From Pseudobacter ginsenosidimutans (GTDB lineage Bacteria; Bacteroidota; Bacteroidia; Chitinophagales; Chitinophagaceae), in assembly GCF_007970185.1 (NCBI RefSeq), contig NZ_CP042431.1, forward strand, positions 6,200,001 through 6,264,000: a stretch of DNA of 64,000 nucleotides, in the 5' to 3' direction. A model generated the notes under the pieces. It made no database searches, was not told where the DNA came from, and was given only the letters and a program-made list of their open reading frames with translations. Positions 35,067 through 44,291 of this stretch are shown here, in pieces; the stretch's first letter is position 1, and the number at the start of each line of letters is the position of its first letter. A program made the position numbers and the translations under genes.

Positions 35067-38000
35067 CTACCTGAGATCATTACGGTAAGGAACAGTGAAG
35101 GAGCTTCCCTTTGCGCCACCGGGCAGCACAAACTGGTAATTCACGCTGTAGATACCCTGCCTGATGAATGGATAATAGCCATTGATGATCTTTTCATAAT
35201 CCTTTTGCAGTGGTGTACCGAGATACCTGTTCACCAGCTGGTTCTGTACATCATGGAAATCGGATTTGTAGTAAGATGGAAGATCATATACATAAGGCAG
35301 CCACTGCGTCACCTGCGGATCAGCATAATTCCCGTTCTCTATCATCCACAGATAACCGGGCGAAACAGGCAATGCACGTAACGGGATGAGGCCGTATTCA
35401 GCCGTGTCCCTGTCACTCACAGTAATATCGCCATAAGGCAGGCCAGCATACAATAATGGATACATGTCTTTATTGAAATAATCGTCTGTTGTAACAGCTA
35501 CTGGTTGCACCAGTGGGATCCCGGCTGTATAGTCAGTTCCGGAGAGCTCAGCCAGATCAAAAGCTTCTGCATTGGCCACACCCTGTGTGAAACTGATCAG
35601 GTCAGAGCTCAGTTTTCTTGCCCTGGTGGAAGTGAGACTGTAACTGTTCATCCTGTCGGCAAATTTTCCAAATCGACTGCTCACAAATTCATATTCTAAA
35701 ATGGTTTTGGCAATATCTGTCCGGGCCACATTGGACGCTGTTCTGTTGGTCAGCTCCAGGCCGTTCTCATCAGTGGTGGATTGCTGTGTAGTGCTGCCTG
35801 ATGCGGATGACCCGATGGGCGCGCTGGACATTATAAGTTTGTATTGCTGATCTGTTTTCAGCTTGATCACATTGAAGCTGAGCCTGCGTGCCACGGAATC
35901 GTATTGGAATGGAAGAGTGATGGGTTGACCGCCATTCGCAGCAACAAAGGAAAGTTCCTGCCTGTAACCGGGGATCCTGAAAAGATAGGTTTGTCCTCGT
36001 TTGAGTTGCACATAACCGATCACGGTCTCATCCTTATAGAAATTGCGCTGGTCCACTACCGGCCAGGAATATTCGATATTATTCAGTGGGATGGCCTCGG
36101 GCGCCGTACCTGTAGTGAATTCCAGTATTTTACTTTCTTCAGCTTTTTGTCCATCCGTGTAAACGGTCTGCCAGCTACCATTCTTCAGTTCTTTGAAACT
36201 CACACGCACAGTGGCTTTCACACTGGTTTTGGAAGGCAGGATCTCGGTGGAATAGAAAGTGGCTACATCTTTATTGGAATTCCACCTGATCTCACCGGGA
36301 ATGGACTTGCCATTGTTGACCAGGTTGAATTGCTCCAGCTGAACGCGGAAGGTTTTGTTGCCTTCATCATCCTGTATTGGAATATCCTTATCGATCGCGA
36401 AATTGAATGCTACCTGTGGCGCAGTGAACACGTCGGTGTTCACGGTATCTTTCGGCGAGATGTCGGATATAACGGCCATGCCTACCACTGCTTCCTTGCC
36501 ATTGCCCTGCACAATTTTACACTCTTTACCGATGGTGAGCTTGAAACTCATATTGCCCTTCACCAGTCCTCCGAGGATATTGAACTTCACTCCAAGATAT
36601 CCCGCAAACCACGACGGATTGGGCAGTTTAGCCTGCAGCAAGGTAGCTGCCGCTCCCTGGATAATAGGAAAACGGAACTTGATGAATTTGAGATTCACTT
36701 TCACACCCAGCTCACCCTGCAAAAAAACATAGGCCTGTGCATTGCCATACCAGCCATTGATCCCGATCGGCTCGCTGCTGCCTTCGCAGTGTGCATCTTT
36801 GTATTGCTTGAGCATGAGATCGAAACCGAGCCCTGCTTTGAAGTTGGCATAGAGAATGAGAAAAGTAAGATCTCCTGTCTGCACTTTGAGCCGCGCTCCT
36901 GTAGCGAAGCCGCGGCCCTCGCCAAGCGAATTAAGATCACGCATGTAATCGAGCTGCTTCATATCCAGTCCGAGGATATCAGCCACTTCGCCGGGCGGTG
37001 GTGGAGAGCCTGGGATCTTAGTCCCCATCATGAAATAGGAACTGGTTTCAAGACTAAAACCTCCCAGTCCAAACCGGATACCTACCGGGTTATTGGGCGT
37101 GCCCATATACACATGCCAGTCGCCGGGAGCAAAATACATTTCGGACCAGCCTGCCCGGTAATTCTCTCCCACGCCCGTCAACACATTCGCAATATTGAGA
37201 TAGAGCTCGAAATTGGATTGAAAGATCCTGTTCTGAAAATCGTACGACATGCCCACGTAGGCAGAGAGCCCTTTGAAGTTCGGACCACCAATAGAACAGG
37301 GAATTTCCTGCGCGGCCGTCTGCGGATCATTGGCCCGCAGCTCCTGTTCTGCTGCAATGGCCTGTTGCTTTTGTTCATCGGTCATGCCTTCCATCGCCTG
37401 CGCTTCTTTGGAACTACCATTGGCAAAGATCTGTTTGGCCTGTTCCAGTTCTTCCCCTACTGCATCGGTTACGCCGCGCATGATGTCTGCATTGCCAAAG
37501 AATCCCATATAGCGGATACCACCGCCATTGTTGAACGCTACTTCAAACTCCGCACGGGCATTCACTACTTCAGGACTGGTAACGCAAAACAATACACCGG
37601 CTTTGATGCCAAGCCCCAGCGCATTGTCGGGCTTGTATTCGGGCATGAGATTCTTACTGATGCCGGCAAAGGAATTCATCTTGCTCATATGGTAGTAAGC
37701 GCCGCCGGCAAAGCCATTGATCATCACAGGCCCCACCACGGGAATTCCGGGCGACCAGCGCGCCAATCCATCCACAAACCAGTAACGGAAACTTGTTCTG
37801 CCGAAGATGGCCCTTACCTGCACTTCCAGGTTCAGCGCGGAGAAAGTGGCATTGATACCGCCGGCAAATCCATCGCCGTACACTGGATCGTCTTCCATGA
37901 AATGCACTTCACCACGGAGCGTAAGCCCTCCTATCTTCACATTATCCAAACGGATACTTTCAAGTCTTACTTTGTCTAGTTTCCAACGATGGGTTCCATT

Positions 38001-39626
38001 GCTATTCTCGAAATCCGCGCCGATGTTCAGACGGGTGCTGGCCTTGAAGGCATTGTCCTGCAATGTGAGCTTCAATCCGAATGCAAGATCTGCATGCGTA
38101 TTGTTGGCCACCAAACTGATATTATCTATCGATACAGGAAAGTTCCCCACTTTCACTTCGCCTTCATAACCGAAATAATCAACCGAAAAATAGGGATTCT
38201 TCGTGCGCAGTCGTAGTCCCCGGAAAGTAACGCCTTTGAAACTGGCGATTGCTTTGGAGCCTTCTGGTTTGGTGGTAGCGTTGATGGTGAGCCGGCCGTA
38301 GAGATTGGCTTCGGGCATGAATTCACCATTATCTACCAACAATCGTACATAAGAATTTGAATCGAGTGTACACTGCGCCTGCCAGAGCTTGAAATCAAGT
38401 TGTCCTTTGGGGCTGACAGTGAGCCAGTATTTGTTATCCTGCGTAACAACAGCCTCGTAGCTAAGCGAATCCTTATCAGCTACCGGCAACCCTATATTGC
38501 CTTTGAAACCCGCCGCCACCAGGCGATTGGCTTCAATGCCGATACTCAGTTCATCCACCGAGAACTTCCATCCCGATGCTGAGCCACTGCTATAAGAAAG
38601 AATATTTTTTCCATAGAATAATCCGCTCACACCATTATTGTCCACTATCAGATCATGCGCGCCAAAACTCACACGGGCATTTGCATCTTTCTTTTTGAAT
38701 GCTTTCGGAAGCATCACTTCCACCATTTGCACATACACGCCGCGCCACATATTGGGATTGGGATAGCTCATATGCCGCAACTCATATCCCTGTGGGAAGA
38801 TGATACTGGAACTATTGCGGGTATCGCTGAAATCGAACACTGCATTGGTAACGGTGAATACGAAACCATCCAGACCACTGATCTGGAATTTGGGCAGACT
38901 GATCGCCACCAGCATATCGTTCCAGTCACTCACTACTGATTTGAAACTTCCTGCTACCTGTACTTTGGTATCTGTGATCTGTTCGCCATTTTGATCACAG
39001 GGGATCAGCAATGAACGGGGAAAAACCACATCGGCAGCGATACCCATTTCCTTGAACCCATTACAGTCCATACTCAGGAAAGTTAGATCGTCGGCGGCCT
39101 GACCTTTATTGAGATTGAACCCTCCTTTCAGTATTACCTGGCTGTTGCCGCCATTGATATTGATGGGCACATTTCCGAGCAGGCAGAGCTTTGCATCGCC
39201 GATGATACCTCCTTTGTAAGAGAGCTTTAATCCACTCACACCAAAGAACAACTGGCCTGGACTCTGAGGAATTTCCACTTTTGCAAAAATGGTGAGCTCG
39301 GCAAAGGTTTCATGGAAAATGGCACTGCTGATGGCGAGCTTGTAAGTGACATTACTGATGGTCCTCTTCAATCCGATGGGCAATTCATTCAGATCATCTG
39401 GCTGCAATGTTTCCAGCCATTTGTTGAGATCGTCCACTTTCTGCACGGCGGCATTGGCCACTTCTTTCACTTTTACAGAATCTGCAAGTGTAAAAATGGA
39501 TTTCCCGGAAATAGCGCTATCCGGTAATGCATGCTGAACAAATGCCGGTACACGCAAACTGTCATTGGCCCGGATCGAAGCGCCGGCCAGCAGGAAGAGT
39601 ACAATGTATATGATCCTAAAATTCAT
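35067..39626 (-). CDS. giant secreted beta-rich protein of unknown function (1519 residues)
   Basis: The largest component of the operon, with a signal peptide (about 1-20, ending ASIRAND). It is beta-rich throughout, with repeated short amphipathic strands reminiscent of beta-taco/AsmA-like or adhesin architecture (LSYKGGIIGDAKLCLLGN; GLTLRGEVHFMEDDPVYGDG). A Gly-rich stretch follows (VVGPVMINGFAGGAYYHMS), then an acidic helical insert (about 760-820), a second beta region with Gly/aromatic strands that could be membrane-associated, Ig-like beta sandwiches (about 1080-1280), and a Tyr-rich C-terminal domain. I do not recognise the family. The product is probably periplasmic or at the outer membrane, perhaps a structural or transport element for the toxin-like proteins encoded downstream. 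Confidence 0.85.
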   Translation of the reverse strand: MNFRIIYIVLFLLAGASIRANDSLRVPAFVQHALPDSAISGKSIFTLADSVKVKEVANAAVQKVDDLNKWLETLQPDDLNELPIGLKRTISNVTYKLAISSAIFHETFAELTIFAKVEIPQSPGQLFFGVSGLKLSYKGGIIGDAKLCLLGNVPININGGNSQVILKGGFNLNKGQAADDLTFLSMDCNGFKEMGIAADVVFPRSLLIPCDQNGEQITDTKVQVAGSFKSVVSDWNDMLVAISLPKFQISGLDGFVFTVTNAVFDFSDTRNSSSIIFPQGYELRHMSYPNPNMWRGVYVQMVEVMLPKAFKKKDANARVSFGAHDLIVDNNGVSGLFYGKNILSYSSGSASGWKFSVDELSIGIEANRLVAAGFKGNIGLPVADKDSLSYEAVVTQDNKYWLTVSPKGQLDFKLWQAQCTLDSNSYVRLLVDNGEFMPEANLYGRLTINATTKPEGSKAIASFKGVTFRGLRLRTKNPYFSVDYFGYEGEVKVGNFPVSIDNISLVANNTHADLAFGLKLTLQDNAFKASTRLNIGADFENSNGTHRWKLDKVRLESIRLDNVKIGGLTLRGEVHFMEDDPVYGDGFAGGINATFSALNLEVQVRAIFGRTSFRYWFVDGLARWSPGIPVVGPVMINGFAGGAYYHMSKMNSFAGISKNLMPEYKPDNALGLGIKAGVLFCVTSPEVVNARAEFEVAFNNGGGIRYMGFFGNADIMRGVTDAVGEELEQAKQIFANGSSKEAQAMEGMTDEQKQQAIAAEQELRANDPQTAAQEIPCSIGGPNFKGLSAYVGMSYDFQNRIFQSNFELYLNIANVLTGVGENYRAGWSEMYFAPGDWHVYMGTPNNPVGIRFGLGGFSLETSSYFMMGTKIPGSPPPPGEVADILGLDMKQLDYMRDLNSLGEGRGFATGARLKVQTGDLTFLILYANFKAGLGFDLMLKQYKDAHCEGSSEPIGINGWYGNAQAYVFLQGELGVKVNLKFIKFRFPIIQGAAATLLQAKLPNPSWFAGYLGVKFNILGGLVKGNMSFKLTIGKECKIVQGNGKEAVVGMAVISDISPKDTVNTDVFTAPQVAFNFAIDKDIPIQDDEGNKTFRVQLEQFNLVNNGKSIPGEIRWNSNKDVATFYSTEILPSKTSVKATVRVSFKELKNGSWQTVYTDGQKAEESKILEFTTGTAPEAIPLNNIEYSWPVVDQRNFYKDETVIGYVQLKRGQTYLFRIPGYRQELSFVAANGGQPITLPFQYDSVARRLSFNVIKLKTDQQYKLIMSSAPIGSSASGSTTQQSTTDENGLELTNRTASNVARTDIAKTILEYEFVSSRFGKFADRMNSYSLTSTRARKLSSDLISFTQGVANAEAFDLAELSGTDYTAGIPLVQPVAVTTDDYFNKDMYPLLYAGLPYGDITVSDRDTAEYGLIPLRALPVSPGYLWMIENGNYADPQVTQWLPYVYDLPSYYKSDFHDVQNQLVNRYLGTPLQKDYEKIINGYYPFIRQGIYSVNYQFVLPGGAKGSSFTVPYRNDLR

Positions 39627-39645
39627 GACTGCGTTTGTTGTGTTG

Positions 39646-41364
39646 TTAAAAACCGAAACTATAGCCCAGTGTTCCCGTCAGGTCTCTCTTATTTCCCCTG
39701 TTCAATACTGAGCGGTATTGATTGATCAGACTGAAATTGATATTGTGTTTTTTCAGTAAAGTGTAAGCAGCATTGAGGCGAACACTGAGTACACTATTTT
39801 GCTTTTTCCCTTGTGCTGTACTGTTATTGTAGGAAGATGAGAGGCCGGTTGTCAGCTTCTTCTTAAACAGTTTTGCATTGGCGGAAACAGTAGGTCCCTG
39901 TGTAATGAAATCGTTCCTGGCAATGGTATTGTAGCTGAGATTGTAAACGAATACCAGGTTGAGGCCGCGCTGCAGGTAGAGCAGACCATAGGATGTAGCC
40001 AGATTATAGAATTGTGAGCTATTACCCTTGCCCACTACTCCACCCTGTTCATCAGAAGCGTCCTGGAAAGTGGCATTCACATTGAGTGATTGCTGCTGCC
40101 ATTCATTACGCTTTGTGATATAGTTCACGTTCAGCGAAGCGTTCTGCGACAATTGTGTAAAATTGAGCGTATCGAAATTCTGTATCGGGTTTACGTTATT
40201 GATATAATCGAACTGGGGCCTGATATTCATATAGGTTTTGAAACTGGAATAGTTCAGGCTGGTCTGTAAGCGGTCAGTAGGCAGGTAGTTCAGGCTGATA
40301 GCGCCTACCCATCTGCGTGTGGTGCTTTCTTTTTTATTGTCGAGGTTATCCCGCTGCGAACCAATGTTCAGGGCCATACTCACTTTATCTTTCAGCAGGC
40401 TCTGCGCCAGGTTCACTGTAATATTCTCCAGGTCGCTGTTGAAATAGTAAGCGCCCAATGTTGTGTATCCGGGGTTCACCCGTTCATATCCCACGCCCAT
40501 AGTAGTTTTCAAAAAACTGTAATTGAGCTGTGACTTGAATGCAGCGTACTGTACGGTGGATGAATTCCCTTTCATCAATTTTCTCATGTAACCGTTGCCG
40601 GTAGTGATTGCTTCTTTATTATTGTTGCGTATATCGCGGGTAAGTGCGCTGTTGGCGTATTCGGCAGTGATCTCCATTCCTTTGGCCGGCTTGATGCCGA
40701 TCTCATAAGCGATGGCCAGGTTTTGCCGGGGAAAGAGTTCCAGGCTATCGGGTGGTTTGGTAAGACTGCCCGCTTTGTCCTTTGCATAGAAAGTATTGAT
40801 GCCTGCCTTCCACCATTTTTCTTCGTATACAGTCTTGAATCCGTAGCCCCATCTTTCGTAAGCTGGCATTGCGTTCAGGTTAGCGCTGTCGTAAGCAACG
40901 GCACGCTGCAATCTGCCAGCCATGGCGCTGAATTTCCAGTTGCCTTTGGGTGAAAGGTCAACGCCTGCACCGCGGAACTGGTGGCCATTCAGCGTGTATG
41001 GCGAAAAGCTCATAGACACATCGCCTATATGTCCGCTGATCCATTTGTAAGTGGGATGCAGGCTCAGCCGGTTCGGCATTACGGGATAGGAAAACCCGGA
41101 ACCGGCATTGGTGAAATTGAAAGAGAACGGCAGGTTGAGCTTACCGAAAATGTTGGCGTTGGCATTGCCTTGCAGATACCAGGTGAAGGGATCACGACCG
41201 GTATTACCATTGCCATCGTAGAATATAGAGCTGGCAGATACGCCACCGTTGAACTTCACCGGTTTGGCCTTGAATACATCCTTCAGTCCTTCAATATCCA
41301 CCTGCTGCGCATGTAAGGTTGCGCCTATAGAAAGATACAGGATCAATAGCCAGCATTTTTTCAT
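39646..41364 (-). CDS. outer membrane beta-barrel protein
   Basis: A 572-residue protein with a signal peptide (about 1-19, ending ATLHAQ) and then alternating amphipathic strands with aromatic girdles across the entire length (NANIFGKLNLPFSFNFTNAG; YGFKTVYEEKWWKAGINTFY; TTMGVGYERVNPGYTTLGAY), ending in LTGTLGYSFGF. The terminal Phe and strand pattern indicate an outer membrane barrel. No plug or TonB box is seen. It lies between the PKD lipoprotein gene and the giant-protein gene (gaps of 10 and 19 bases) and is the obvious candidate for the outer membrane channel or anchor of this system. Confidence 0.87.
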   Translation of the reverse strand: MKKCWLLILYLSIGATLHAQQVDIEGLKDVFKAKPVKFNGGVSASSIFYDGNGNTGRDPFTWYLQGNANANIFGKLNLPFSFNFTNAGSGFSYPVMPNRLSLHPTYKWISGHIGDVSMSFSPYTLNGHQFRGAGVDLSPKGNWKFSAMAGRLQRAVAYDSANLNAMPAYERWGYGFKTVYEEKWWKAGINTFYAKDKAGSLTKPPDSLELFPRQNLAIAYEIGIKPAKGMEITAEYANSALTRDIRNNNKEAITTGNGYMRKLMKGNSSTVQYAAFKSQLNYSFLKTTMGVGYERVNPGYTTLGAYYFNSDLENITVNLAQSLLKDKVSMALNIGSQRDNLDNKKESTTRRWVGAISLNYLPTDRLQTSLNYSSFKTYMNIRPQFDYINNVNPIQNFDTLNFTQLSQNASLNVNYITKRNEWQQQSLNVNATFQDASDEQGGVVGKGNSSQFYNLATSYGLLYLQRGLNLVFVYNLSYNTIARNDFITQGPTVSANAKLFKKKLTTGLSSSYNNSTAQGKKQNSVLSVRLNAAYTLLKKHNINFSLINQYRSVLNRGNKRDLTGTLGYSFGF

Positions 41365-41374
41365 AAGATCGGTT

Positions 41375-42730
41375 TTACCTGGGCTCTTTTTGAACTTTGA
41401 TATCTACGACTATATATGACTGTTGTTCTTCCTGAACAAATTGTTTGATCCTGATGGCGCCTTTGATCCCATTGTTCTTTTTGAAGAGCAGTATTCTGGG
41501 AACTGTGCTGTTATTGAACTGCATCCAGGAGCTTGCTGTTGGTTCGATGGTGATCGATCTCAGTAATTGATCGTTGTTCATTCCATCAAATAGTTCCGGG
41601 CTCATAAAAGCCGCATAGGGCGAATATTCCAGGGAATTGATAATCGTTACAGGACCTGCACCGGGAATGGGATTGAATGCATAATGCGCCGCAGAATCCG
41701 GGCTGATGAAACGATTATAGTTGAAATTTTTGCTCAACCCGTAAAAGATGATATCGATGTCTTTACCTGCTTCGGTGAGATCATCTGCAGCAGTAAATTT
41801 CCTTCTCAGTTTGGTGGAAAAGAATGAACCGATACTGCTGTGGGCAAGACTGATACCCAGTTTGATATTGGAAAAACTGCGGAGGTTATTATCAGGTGAT
41901 ACAGTAATGGAATTCGATACAGACTTTTTTTCTTTTTTATTATCTGCTGTGAGCGTAACTGTATAAGTGCCTGGGTTGGTGAAATGTATCTCCGGTGATC
42001 TCGCCGTGTCGTTACTGATGGCGCCACCGGTGCTGGTCCATTTCCAGGTGATTCCTCCGATGGAAGTATTATTGAGTGTGGCGGTCAGGGGCGATTCATC
42101 ATCTTCATCCTCAAAACCTGGCTCAATGCTAAACGCAGGTTGCAGCGATTCTTTGAGTGTAATGGTTTTCCTGAGTGTGAAAGTTTTACGGCCATTGCTC
42201 ACAGTTAGTGTGATCTCATGATCCCCGGGTTCGGAGAAGGTGATGGTTCCTGGTTCCTGTTGGCTGGAGCTGCCCGGCGAACCGCCGCTGAAGCTCCAGC
42301 TAAAACCGCTGGCGCCTATGGTATTATTTGTGATCCTTACCTGCGCGGGCGCAAAATCATTCACGAGTATCTCCGTGCTGAAATCAACGGTGACCGAGCT
42401 GTCGAGATCAATGAGAACAGACTTTTCATCCCGGCTGTCTTCATTCCAGGTTTCCAGTTTGATATTGTAAGAACCGGCTTCATTGAATACGATGATGCCG
42501 GGATCCTGCTTATCGGAACTGACGGGTTTTCCACCTTCAAAAGTCCATTTGAAGCGATTGCCTCCGGTGGAGGAATTGATGAGTTTGATCCTGACGGGCA
42601 CGGTGAAATTCTCATCCAAGATCTCATGGGTGAATGCTGCATGTGCATCAATCACCTGTTCGCGTTTACAGGAATTTAATAAGGTTCCGGTAAGCACAAG
42701 GCATACAACAACCAACCAACGCTGTTTCAT
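41375..42730 (-). CDS. PKD-repeat lipoprotein, first gene of the toxin-like operon
   Basis: A 451-residue lipoprotein with a lipobox (TLLNSC, Cys21), followed by three PKD-type domains of about 85 residues each (KWTFEGGKPVSSDKQDPGI; FSWSFSGGSPGSSSQQEPGT; WKWTSTGGAISNDTARSPEI). Each has the usual pattern of W.F.GG ... PG.I.F...G.Y.I.L. A C-terminal beta domain of about 165 residues follows. It is likely surface-exposed. It is the first gene of an eleven-gene minus-strand run with gaps of at most about 36 bases; the 300-base region upstream should hold the promoter. Confidence 0.88.
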   Translation of the reverse strand: MKQRWLVVVCLVLTGTLLNSCKREQVIDAHAAFTHEILDENFTVPVRIKLINSSTGGNRFKWTFEGGKPVSSDKQDPGIIVFNEAGSYNIKLETWNEDSRDEKSVLIDLDSSVTVDFSTEILVNDFAPAQVRITNNTIGASGFSWSFSGGSPGSSSQQEPGTITFSEPGDHEITLTVSNGRKTFTLRKTITLKESLQPAFSIEPGFEDEDDESPLTATLNNTSIGGITWKWTSTGGAISNDTARSPEIHFTNPGTYTVTLTADNKKEKKSVSNSITVSPDNNLRSFSNIKLGISLAHSSIGSFFSTKLRRKFTAADDLTEAGKDIDIIFYGLSKNFNYNRFISPDSAAHYAFNPIPGAGPVTIINSLEYSPYAAFMSPELFDGMNNDQLLRSITIEPTASSWMQFNNSTVPRILLFKKNNGIKGAIRIKQFVQEEQQSYIVVDIKVQKEPR

Positions 42731-43031
42731 CAGACAAGGTTTAGAAGCAATAAATTATTGGGTACTGTAACTAAGTACCGGAAATTCCAATGGTTGGTTT
42801 ACAAGCTCGATGTTTCCTGGGATGGTTTGTGTGAAGTATCCTGAAAGGCAGGCCTGGTGTGGTTCCTGAGTAGATTTGATTCATGCCGGGTAGGGTTTAA
42901 CGGGATAATAGATCTGTATTCCGGGGTCAATCTACAAAGAAAATTTGATTTATGCTATATAGTTTGGAAAAGAGAGGAAGATTTGCGGTTAGCCGTAAAC
43001 GTTTAACAATCTTACAGTGCTAAAACTATTT
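42731..43031. other. intergenic region upstream of the 20-kb operon
   Basis: No gene is seen. GGTACT and AGTACC form a 6-bp inverted repeat with a 7-base spacer at about 42760-42779, 30 bases upstream of the operon start, and may be an operator. No convincing -7/-33 pair for the minus strand was found. Confidence 0.35.
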
Positions 43032-44174
43032 TTAGAAGCCTTGTGGAACCAGACCAAGTTTATTGATCATTGAAAAACTCAAGGCGAATTGTTCATGAAC
43101 CTGCAGCACTTCTTTGAAATCCCAATATTTCAGTTTGGAACTTAGCTGCGTAAGCTGGGCCACTTCTTTCTTTATTCTTTCAATTTGTTTGGCATCGCTA
43201 ACAGCAACGAGCCCTTGCACAGCCGGATTATTTGCAGCTTTCAGGAGATTCAGGATCAAACTATCAATGGACCCGTTTGTCTGCACTTCAAATACATAAA
43301 TTACCCGCCCCATATTGCCAATAGTGGCCTCCCAAACAGTATCAACCACTGCGCCATTGGCAACCTTCATTTCAATATCAGCTTTGAAACCTAAAAAATT
43401 TCCGATTGCTGCCAGCTTATCACGAATATCGTTATGCTTGAATTCAACTATCGCCTCCAACTCTTCCTTCTGAAGCTTGGCCGCCTCATTTCCCGGTATA
43501 ATCAAGCTTGCTTTTTGCAAAGCAAGCTCTGCATCATCAGCTTCTTTTCCTTTCTTGAAGTCACTCAATTTCTCTATTACCTGCAATTCATCCCACATAA
43601 AATAATCAACAGCCAATAAAGTAGGATCCTCAAAACCATTTGCAGCCAATCTACCGGCCATCTCTTTACACACCTGGGAAAGATATGTATACACTCTGCC
43701 TGTCAACTGGTAATCGTAAGTTGGAAGATTAGGTACTCCCAGATAATCCATAGCTATATGCGCCCTCCGGTTCCACAACATGTAGTCGTTAGGAAATGTA
43801 TGACAAAGTATCTCGCTCATCATTGCGGGCCCCATACCTTTTATTGATTTTCTGAAATGATTCCAGCGGGACTCAATATCAGCATCTCCATACAAAAGAT
43901 TGACCAATTCCAGGCGAAAACCTTCAAGTGTATTATCTGATAGAATTTTATCTACAACATAGTGTTTGTTCCCCCAAATAAGCATGGCCCACAGCTGACT
44001 TAAATAAGTATACACTTCGTCAGGTGTCATATTCAGTATTCTCTGACGATCATAGCTTTGATAATATGCAACTCTTTGTTGCCTTTCTTCAATATATTGA
44101 TGGGATAATGCCGGATCAGACTTTAAGCTCGAAACAAAACGGTGGATATGTTCATCTAAGAGCGTATAGTTCAT
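43032..44174 (-). CDS. predicted PD-(D/E)XK nuclease-like protein with N-terminal helix-hairpin-like domain
   Basis: A 380-residue soluble protein. The N-terminal half is helical and includes a helix-hairpin-helix-like stretch (about 108-145; SIKGMGPAMMSEILCHTF, LWNRRAHIAMDYLG), a pattern also seen in DNA glycosylase-type proteins. The C-terminal half holds VVD278TVWEATIG, then VIYVFE296VQ298TNG: D...ExQ, a known variant of the PD-(D/E)XK core in which Lys is replaced. The final strands include GLVAVSDAKQIERI. No signal peptide is seen. It is encoded 118 bases downstream of the RecQ-UvrD fusion gene on the same strand. Base composition is AT-richer than the operon to its left. A DNA-targeting nuclease role is inferred. 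Confidence 0.75.
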   Translation of the reverse strand: MNYTLLDEHIHRFVSSLKSDPALSHQYIEERQQRVAYYQSYDRQRILNMTPDEVYTYLSQLWAMLIWGNKHYVVDKILSDNTLEGFRLELVNLLYGDADIESRWNHFRKSIKGMGPAMMSEILCHTFPNDYMLWNRRAHIAMDYLGVPNLPTYDYQLTGRVYTYLSQVCKEMAGRLAANGFEDPTLLAVDYFMWDELQVIEKLSDFKKGKEADDAELALQKASLIIPGNEAAKLQKEELEAIVEFKHNDIRDKLAAIGNFLGFKADIEMKVANGAVVDTVWEATIGNMGRVIYVFEVQTNGSIDSLILNLLKAANNPAVQGLVAVSDAKQIERIKKEVAQLTQLSSKLKYWDFKEVLQVHEQFALSFSMINKLGLVPQGF

Positions 44175-44291
44175 AGTAATTCAGGATAACCGATTTATAG
44201 ATAAGATTTAAGATCCTTCCCGGAAAATCAAGCATTTTTTATTGCAAGTGCCAAATATACGTAACTCGCCCGAAGTACGGATACACGTTAC

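Noticed and set aside
35044..35131. Upstream extension of the FnIII protein gene
   Set aside because: It would overlap the end of the giant-protein gene and place 29 residues before a clear signal peptide. The ATG at 35044 is preferred.
35844..37979. 711-codon plus-strand ORF opposite the giant-protein gene
   Set aside because: Antisense shadow; no domains, and the minus-strand frame has a signal peptide and operon context.
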